Source: Sindora glabra
Taxonomy: Eukaryota > Streptophyta > Magnoliopsida > Fabales > Fabaceae
Assembly (NCBI GenBank): GCA_020226215.1
Contig: CM035234.1
Location: 18,256,713-18,320,712 of the forward strand
Direction: 5' to 3'
Length of the DNA: 64,000 nt
Shown: positions 57,711 to 64,000 of the stretch, piece by piece
Layout: each line of letters begins with the position of its first letter
Position numbering within the stretch: position 1 is the stretch's first letter
The notes under the pieces: generated by a model
Told to the model about the DNA's origin: nothing
The model's database searches: none
Seen by the model: the letters and a program-made list of their open reading frames with translations, nothing else
Program-made: the position numbers and the translations under genes

Positions 57711-58432
57711 GTTGGTAGCTCTCTAGTCAAAATTATATGACACACGCTTGGCCCTTTTAGTGAATATGCTAGCCTTTCCATTAAAACCCACTTAAGGTAC
57801 TCTTGATAAAGATAGTGGAACTTAAAGCCTTACAAGCCATAATCAAATGTCACTAAAGTGTCCACACATACCAAATTGTAAGATCCTTTTGCACATGAAG
57901 CCTCTAGACACACAAGGCTAATAAGGAAAATTGAATAGGGAAAAAATAGTCTGTTCACTTGGTATATACCTCATTCCATAGTATTAAGTGCATAGGGTAT
58001 GGCGACAAGCTAATGTACTCTAGTCCCTAATTCAATATTCAGGCACCCGTGCCAAGCTTTTTCTATACCGCACTCCCTTAAAGAGTATTTTGAGCAAAAG
58101 CTTTCTAGCTAGGAGTAGACATATTTTTGTTGAATTATAATAAGCCTTTTTCTTAAAGCTTTAGGTATTAATTTCACAAAAACCAATCAACACAAAAGTA
58201 AAAATGTGAGGATTACAAATATAGGATTCTCCAACTTCTTAGAATTCTCGAACCATTTCAAAATAACCAAAATACCTCCAAATTTAGAAAATTGAGAAAA
58301 ATAGTACACTAGTCAAATTGATCATAAATTTTAGCCACAAGACCACCATAACATGCTGGATTTTTTCATCAAGTCTTATCTTGATCTGAGCATATTTACT
58401 TGTCAAACTATCACAATTGCAAACTTATGACA
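57711..58432 (-). repeat. 3' LTR (left copy) of the minus-strand gypsy-type element
   Basis: On the minus strand it begins TGTCATAAGTTTGC and ends near CTACCAAC. Shared plus-strand blocks with the other LTR include AGGAGTAGACATATTTTT, AAAAATAGTACACTAGT and GTATGTACCTCATT/GTATATACCTCATT. By position the pair aligns with almost no net length change, at about 75-80% identity by eye. Confidence 0.85.
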
Positions 58433-58446
58433 TTTTCCCCCACTTC
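58433..58446 (-). other. Polypurine tract of the minus-strand gypsy-type element
   Basis: On the minus strand AAGTGGGGGAAAA abuts the TGTCATAAG start of the 3' LTR. The gypsy-type element at 17-20 kb has GTAGGGGAGAA before TGTCACAAG, and both are preceded by ACATTGACATTT. Confidence 0.8.
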
Positions 58447-59437
58447 AAATGTCAATGTTCTTATTGATACCTTAATTTGACACCACGCCATGAAAAATCT
58501 ACTAACTTTCTTGAAACTTCATGATGTTTTATAGCCTACTTCTCTAAGTTACTCCCTTGACTACTTAAGCCTATCTCTTTGAGCATTATGAATGTTCCTC
58601 CATCTTGAATTTAGGCTATCGCCTCTACAATATTGATATTCTTTTAGCCAAATGCATCCTTTATAGATTTCTCAAAAGGCTATCTCTATAGTCTCCTTTC
58701 AAAGTGTCCTGACACTTTCTAATATAACTTACCTATAAGCTCTCTTGATCTCATTATCTTAGTAATTTATTCAACAAGTAATTGCTTCTGTAACTTTGTG
58801 CTCACTACCTTTGTAACTAGCATAAATGCCACCTTTGCAACAAAAGTGTGTGCCAACACTATGGCTTATGAACAATGCTTAGTATTTTGAACTACCTACT
58901 AATAGGTGTCTTGCACCTAATGTCCCATAACCACTTATTCAAAAGGCAAGACTTATGCTTGATCTACACAAAGGCCCTATAACCTTACTCCCAAGTCTAC
59001 TTGTTTGCTTTTGATTAATTCATTACATTTTACAATGGCACTTTCACACTTGATTAGACCCTCTTATTCTCTCTAAATCAATGCCTTCTAATATCTCATC
59101 AACCACCATAGTGTACTCTTTGAGTTAATGCTTTCTAGAATTATAGTCCTCATAACCCCTCCTAACTTAAGTGATATTCAATAATGTTTTGGCTTTCATA
59201 GTCCTATCTCAAATGCGTCCTTTGATGACTTCTTTGAGTATATCCTTTAATGGTTCCCCCACTTTAACACCATAAAAAGGTTTAAGCATGGAGCATCCTT
59301 TACTCTAGTTTAAGCTCTACTTTGCCTATACATGAGCAAATGTGAACTCATGGTCATTACCATAAAGTCTCTTAACAATGTGACTATGTAGTGCTAGTCT
59401 ACTACTACCCCTACATCATTATTGCCACTTCGCAAAG
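58447..59437 (-). other. Noncoding interior, 3' part, of the minus-strand gypsy-type element
   Basis: No domain is recognised on either strand. On the minus strand GTAAGGTTATAGGGCCTTTG, GATCAAGCATAAGTCT, TGGGACATTAGGTGCAAGAC and TAGTAGGTAGTTC (58880-58992) correspond block by block to 19438-19550 of the other gypsy-type element. Confidence 0.6.
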
Positions 59438-59444
59438 TAACTAT

Positions 59445-61101
59445 TGGTGTGTGTCCTAAGAACCAATCATATAGATGATTGAAATAATACACAATGTATT
59501 ATATTTTATTTCATGCAATGCAATTATTATATTTTATTTTCAATTTTTATGCAATTTATAACTTAATATAATAATTGTCCCTAGAATAGTTTTACTATTT
59601 CTAAAATGCCCCTAGTCAAGTATTATTATGAAAGGGATAGTAATAGTACATCAAGACTGGCATGTATAGTGACTGATGATTATGAATCATAGATATGTGA
59701 TATCAAGTCAATACATGAGCACATTGTTAGTGAACATATATACTGGACTGACCCAATATGAGAATATTGCATGGATAAGACTTATGTCATTAGTAGTTCT
59801 CATATGGTCATAATTGAATATAGTCCTTTGACCTGAAGTCACTATGGTTCCCTACATGAGGGGTTACTCATTTTGATGTCGTACTATATCACCTTTAATC
59901 GAGATAACAAGTAGGGCATTTTTTGGGTGTATCACGAATCATATAGAAGAAAGTGAGTGATGTAGATGGAATTTTGTTACTTTTATAAAAGAGATATATC
60001 CTTGGGGCCTTTGATTGAGTGAGACTTAAAAATGCATGGCCATGCTCAAATGGATCAATAAGTGATATTAATCATTTGTTTTGAAGTCTACTCAGTATCA
60101 AGAAATATAAATTGAACATTGATGAGGATGACACACTCCATGCCTTCAGTTTAATTTGCATATTATTACAAAAGATATTATGATGCAAAACGTTGATCAT
60201 GTATTAGGTAGATGTTGAATCACAGACATTTTTACTACTTGAGTGGCAGTGATGTATTGCTAAATACCGGTCACTGTCTATGGCTCAATAATGAGTTATT
60301 GTCAACGTAATAAGAACCTACAGGGTCAACAAAAGGAGTAGGAATAAGACAATAATTAATTGAACTTTAATTATATTAATATCAATTAATTTGACTTATT
60401 TTTGTATATATATATTATTATTAAGAATAATAATATGTTGTTCATGTAATATATAAATATATATAATATTATGTGATATTATTTAATATTAAAGTAATAT
60501 CAAATAATTACGTTATTAGATATTAGATAAATATATTATGAGATAATATTATTTTGATATTTGTTAACTATATGCAATTATCTTATATTAAGATATTTAT
60601 ATTATGAGATAATATTATTATCTAATATTAAATAATTAATAGATAAGTCCTATCTCTCTTCATTATCTCTAGGATAAGGATAAGATGAGTTGTTAAGTGT
60701 GATTAGGATTTTGGAGACATTATCCTAGTAGGACTAGAATTGTGGCCTGCCTAAGTTCTTTAAAAAGGGACTTAAGGGTAGCACTTTGATGAACATGCTT
60801 ATAAGCTTCCCAAAATCCTAAGTCACTCAGAAAACATCCAATCCTAAATCCTAAAGAGAAAAATGCATCCTAGTAGATTCGTGGAGGGTGAGAGGTCATT
60901 ATTCACTTCGTGTGGATACCGTATAGATGCTGTAACTTTTGGTCGGTGTTTGATTCATCTGCTCTCAAGTTTTGATTAGTAGAAACACGAGTACCCAATA
61001 GGTAAAATCCTAATCATTGATTTATGTTTTTGCATGGATCTAGGTATAATTCAAATCAAATTTTGAATTTTCGTTGCATATGATAATTCGAATTCCTAAC
61101 A
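59445..61101. mobile_element. Solo LTR of another retrotransposon, about 1.66 kb
   Basis: It starts TGGTGTGTGTCCTAAGAACC and ends TTCGAATTCCTAACA, typical LTR termini. TAACTAT stands at 59438-59444 and again at 61103-61109, one base beyond the end, and looks like the target duplication. There is no PBS, interior or second copy, so a full element was probably reduced by LTR-LTR recombination. Several AGATAATATTAT-like repeats lie at 60470-60640. A T-rich leader and TTAAAAAGGGACTTAAGGG near 60760 resemble promoter and transcript-start parts of large plant LTRs. Orientation is likely plus from TG...CA, but either strand would read TG...CA. Confidence 0.7.
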
Positions 61102-61770
61102 ATAACTATGTAGCCTAACTCTCTATATCGAAGAATCATGTATAAAGATTGTGCACACTTTATGCAACACGTAGATTGTGAACATATCATTAATTCCTCT
61201 AGATTTTCATTAAGACATCTAGCTACACTCCTTTGAGCAATATGAATAATCCTTTTGGACCACCCTGACATAATTTTAAACCACTCTTTTTAGAGCAATC
61301 TGCTCATGCTCTCTAATTGTGGCCATATATTTTTGCACAACCAAATATTTCACTTTTCAATTCCATTGATCCTTCAGGAAAAAGTTAAGTCCTCTGGGAA
61401 AACTAAAGCTTCTCCCACTGGATAAGCCATTAATTCACTCATCCTTTTGGATGATGGTTTGCATTCCTCAATGCCTTTACTATGAATGAGTGCATAACTA
61501 GTGTCTCATGCACAGAAGCAAGATAGCCCCCTAGCACAAATGTCTAGGCCTGATATACCAATCCATAGTCATTTAATTACATTATTCCATCATACACTAA
61601 CTTCTTGAGCTAATCCAATATATCTTTTACACCCTTTGGTTAAGTCTTTGGAAATGAAACCACTAAGTTTATGAGAATGATTGCTTCACACATCCCTCAT
61701 ATGGCATTGGATAATTCATATCTAACTAATTGTAGCCTAATTTATGTTGGTCCTTTCATAAATATTGAAC
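61102..61770 (-). other. Noncoding interior, 5' part, of the minus-strand gypsy-type element
   Basis: A 71-codon minus frame at 61056-61271 (MSGWSKRIIHIAQRSVARCL) straddles the solo LTR boundary and resembles no gag known to me. Otherwise there are only stops. Confidence 0.5.
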
Positions 61771-61782
61771 TTTAATACCAAA
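61771..61782 (-). other. Primer-binding site of the minus-strand gypsy-type element
   Basis: On the minus strand TTTGGTATTAAAG directly follows the 5' LTR end CCCCTAACA. TGGTATTAAAG matches TGGTATCAGAG at 9 of 11 positions. This fixes the orientation of the element. Confidence 0.75.
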
Positions 61783-62507
61783 TGTTAGGGGCAAATAGCT
61801 TTTTAGCTAAAATTGTGTAGTGTATGCTTGCCACTCTTTGTAAATATGCTAACCTTCCCATTAAAGCCCACTTGAGGCATTTTTCATAAAGATAGTAGAA
61901 CTCATAAGTTTGAAGTCACAATTGAATATTAGTAAGGCATCTATGCATATTAAACTATAAAATCCCTTTACACATGAAGTTTTTAGACACAACGGGCCAA
62001 TAGGGACAATTGAATAGGGAAAAGGACACTCCATTCACTTGGTATGTACCTCATTTCATAGTTGAATATGTAAGGACGGTTACAAGTCAACATACTCTAG
62101 TCCCTAGCTCAATGTCTAAATGCCTTACTGTGCTTTCTTGACACTCTACCCCCCAAAAAGCATTTGAGCAAAAACCTTCTTGCTAGGAGTAGACATATTT
62201 TTTCCATATTATTATAAGCCATTTTCTCAAAGCTCCAAGTGTCTAATTCACACAAAAACCAACCAATGTGAAAAAAAAATGTGAAGATCACGAATATAAG
62301 CTTTTTGAACTCCTCCAAATTCTCAAACCATTCCAAAATGACCAAGATACCCTAAATTTGGGAAAATCAAGAAAAATAGTACACTAGTTGGATTTATTCC
62401 AAATTTCAACCACGAGACCATTACAAGATGTTGGATTTTTTCACCAAGTCTCATGTTAATTAGAGCACATTTGCCTATGGAATAGTCATAACTTCTGGTT
62501 TGTGACG
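61783..62507 (-). repeat. 5' LTR (right copy) of the minus-strand gypsy-type element
   Basis: On the minus strand it runs from CGTCACAAACC (the expected initial TG mutated to CG) to GCCCCTAACA. The minus-strand frames at 62109-62345 and 62323-62553 are LTR sequence, not genes. Confidence 0.85.
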
Positions 62508-63400
62508 CATGGCCTAAAGCATCGTAAGTCATGCCCAAGAAGTGAAGAGACAACTCTTCATACTTTGTGGGATTGTAGGAATATAGCTGCTATATAGAAG
62601 AATCTATTGCAATGTGAGCATTTTGCTAACTTCATGATTCCTAAGTTAGATGAATGGATAATTCTGAACTTGCAATAGAATGTGGATTATAAGTATGTCT
62701 TGACTTGGATTGAAATATGGAATATTATTATCTAGTTTATTTGCACTTCGAGAAATAAGGAGACTCATGAGGTGTCTTACTCTTGGCCTTGCAATTCCAA
62801 GAGAATCATCTTAAATTATGCAGAGGAGGTGGGGTGGCTTTGCCTTGCCAAGGCGGACGCAGTAAGGCTGTGGGAGAGGTTATGGTAAAGTGGAATTGTC
62901 TATCAAAAGGTTGAATGAAATTAAATTCAGGTGGGACAGCAAAGGATCAACCTAAGAAAGTAGGATGTGGGGGTTTGTTTGTTAAGGGATATGTTTGGTA
63001 GGTGGATTCATGGCCATGCAAAGGCATTAGGCTACAGCAACTCTTTTAATGTAGAATATAGGAGCATGATCTGCGGTTTACAGGGAGCCTGAGAGATGGG
63101 ATACAGAAAATTAAAAGTAGAGAGTGATCCTAAAGCTCTGATAACTTGTTTAAATATGCCAGGAAACCAGAAACACTATCCGATCAAAATCATTCAGCTT
63201 TTATGAATTGAAGGTTGGGAAGTTGAACTTATGTATACCTACTGTGAAGGAAATTTTTGTCCAAATTCGATGGCTAATCATGAAATCAACTCGGATCCAT
63301 GACTTCACATGTTCAATACAACTCCTCAAATTTTTGTTTCATTTGTTGTTAATTTGTTAATGTTTTAAGGGTCAGTTCGACCCGAGCTATTCATATGTAT
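62508..63400 (+). pseudogene. LINE ORF2 fragment, second half of zf-RVT and RNase H domain
   Basis: KHRKSCPRSEETTLHTLWDC (about 62518-62577) is the Cys/His half of zf-RVT, which continues the fragment at 57426-57707. After a linker with stops, the C-terminal RNase H domain of plant LINEs is visible in shifted frames. KVESDPKALITCLNMPGNQK is at about 63111-63170 (VESD carries a catalytic Asp). YTYCEGNFCPNSMANHEINS, the REGNxxADxLA-type end motif, is at about 63235-63294. A C-terminal tail then runs to about 63390. The AD of the end motif reads PN, so a metal ligand is lost. Stops include TGA at about 63206 and TAA at about 63367. Confidence 0.85.
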
Positions 63401-63412
63401 TGGTTTTTTTTT

Positions 63413-63820
63413 CTTTTATTCAATAATTTGTTTATTTAGACTCCGGAAAATTCATCCTCGCATGCATGCTAAAGTAGTTATGTACCTAATAACCACAGTA
63501 TGACATGAATGCCATGAGAAATTATGAAGTGTGATTTTGATTTAGACATAAAATGTGTGAGCTACCCTATTTTTTTTTATATATATAGTGAATATAAAAT
63601 CAATTTAATTTTTTATTCAATAATTTGTTTATTAAACAGAAAAATAACAATTATCACATTAACAAATATTTTTTAAAATATTGGAGGAAATTAAATCTTT
63701 TCTAAGTTAAATTTGAAAGTAAAAACTTAAAGATTAAGGTTTTGTATGTCAAATAAATTAGTGTGACTTTTAAAGGAAGGATATTTGGTACAGAAAAATT
63801 TGTTGATAATATTATTTATA
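63413..63820 (-). repeat. Family A, copy 11, minus strand
   Basis: On the minus strand the order is AATTTTTCTGTACCAAATAT, TAATTTATTTGACATACAAA, AGATTTAATTTCCTCCAATA, a CATGGCATTCATGTCATACT module, TAACTACTTTAGCATGCATG and GAGTCTAAATAAACAAATTA. It then stops at the end of the LINE. The modules expected further on (seen in copy 10) are missing, so the LINE or an older event truncated it. Confidence 0.7.
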
Positions 63821-64000
63821 TAATCCTAATACTAAAATTATAATGGTCATGTAAAATAGTTAAAATTTATAGAAGTTGAAGGCTCCGAGTAAGAGCTAGC
63901 GGATGCAGAACAGACAAAAATTTCAATTTCCATGAAAACTTCATAAAACAGAACAGGAATATTTTCTCTTATGAACACATTAATAAAGGTTAAAAATATA
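63821..64000. other. Noncoding DNA at the window end
   Basis: No feature is recognised. GTTGAAGGCTCCGAGTAAGA near 63877 is less AT-rich, but too short to interpret. Confidence 0.4.

Larger units (their letters stand above)
57708..62507 (-). mobile_element. Gypsy-type non-autonomous LTR retrotransposon inserted in the LINE, minus strand
   Basis: Direct LTRs of about 722 bp (57711-58432) and 725 bp (61783-62507) flank a short interior. A tRNA-Met-like primer site next to the right LTR and a polypurine tract next to the left LTR place the 5' end on the right, so transcription is on the minus strand. Without the 1.66 kb solo LTR nested inside, the interior is only about 1.7 kb and has no recognisable gag or pol. 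ATGG occurs at 57707-57710 and at 62509-62512, a probable worn target duplication. The tract and the adjacent noncoding module are related to those of the gypsy-type element at 17-20 kb. Confidence 0.85.

Noticed and set aside
57426..57740. A possible intact 104-codon gene
   Set aside because: The content is the zf-RVT part of a LINE, and its end runs into an LTR, so it is a truncated fragment.
62109..62553. Two minus-strand frames of about 77 codons
   Set aside because: They belong to the 5' LTR of the minus-strand gypsy-type element. The second crosses the LINE junction.
1..64000. CRISPR arrays, bacterial operons, ribosome-binding sites, rRNA or tRNA genes
   Set aside because: No regular spacer arrays or prokaryotic gene organisation is seen, and no cloverleaf or rRNA sequence was recognised. 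The retroelement content is that of a plant nuclear genome.
1..64000. Endogenous plant pararetrovirus sequence
   Set aside because: All reverse-transcriptase signals have copia order or LINE context. No movement-protein or coat-protein motif was noticed.

Overview
The window looks like a dicot plant chromosome, and it is very AT-rich, roughly three quarters A+T by eye. No intact host gene is supported. No open frame with a recognisable domain exceeds about 115 codons. Most of the identifiable DNA is transposable elements at different stages of decay. They are plant types: a copia element with a tRNA-Met-like primer site, gypsy elements with LTRs starting TGTCA, a LINE with plant-type zf-RVT and RNase H domains, a Helitron, and several MITEs. 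The species cannot be named from this sequence.

Layout. At 1-7 kb there is AT-rich DNA with copies of a local dispersed repeat family, here called family A. At 7-10.5 kb a decayed Helitron Rep/helicase N-terminal region lies between two direct copies of family A. At 11.96-15.68 kb a 3.7 kb element with long degenerate inverted arms carries a broken minus-strand exon that may derive from a UTP20-like gene. At 15.99-16.15 kb there is a 163 bp MITE with a perfect 8 bp target duplication. At 16.70-20.79 kb a gypsy-type LTR element that keeps only gag is inserted into a family A copy. A 104 bp tandem pair (20.93-21.13 kb) and a hAT-like MITE (21.63-21.92 kb) follow.

At 25.6-27.9 kb plus-strand relict exons with plausible splice sites encode an unrecognised protein. 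At 29.4-31.7 kb a Tourist/Harbinger-like element with a nearly pure A/T core is nested in an older inverted repeat. At 32.02-32.11 kb there is a minus-strand terminal exon relict, followed by a MITE at 32.41-32.68 kb. At 36.89-42.53 kb a structurally complete but coding-dead Ty1/copia element has LTRs, PBS, gag, PR, IN, RT, RNase H and PPT in the canonical order. At 48.42-54.81 kb a large LTR element has no coding content (LARD-like). It lies just downstream of a G-box and TATA-containing stretch that may be an old promoter.

At 57.43-63.40 kb a LINE is split inside its zf-RVT domain by a minus-strand gypsy-type element with LTRs of about 722 and 725 bp. That element is itself interrupted by a 1.66 kb solo LTR. 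This three-layer nest is the best-resolved history in the window, and family A copies lie on both sides of it.

How the parts relate. The two gypsy-type elements, at 17-20 kb and 58-62 kb, share a noncoding module next to the polypurine tract. They are probably related non-autonomous families mobilised by enzymes made elsewhere. Family A has at least eleven copies on both strands, contains no visible ORF, and often lies beside or under other insertions. I do not recognise it, and it is the best candidate here for something undescribed. I see no convincing new functional system.
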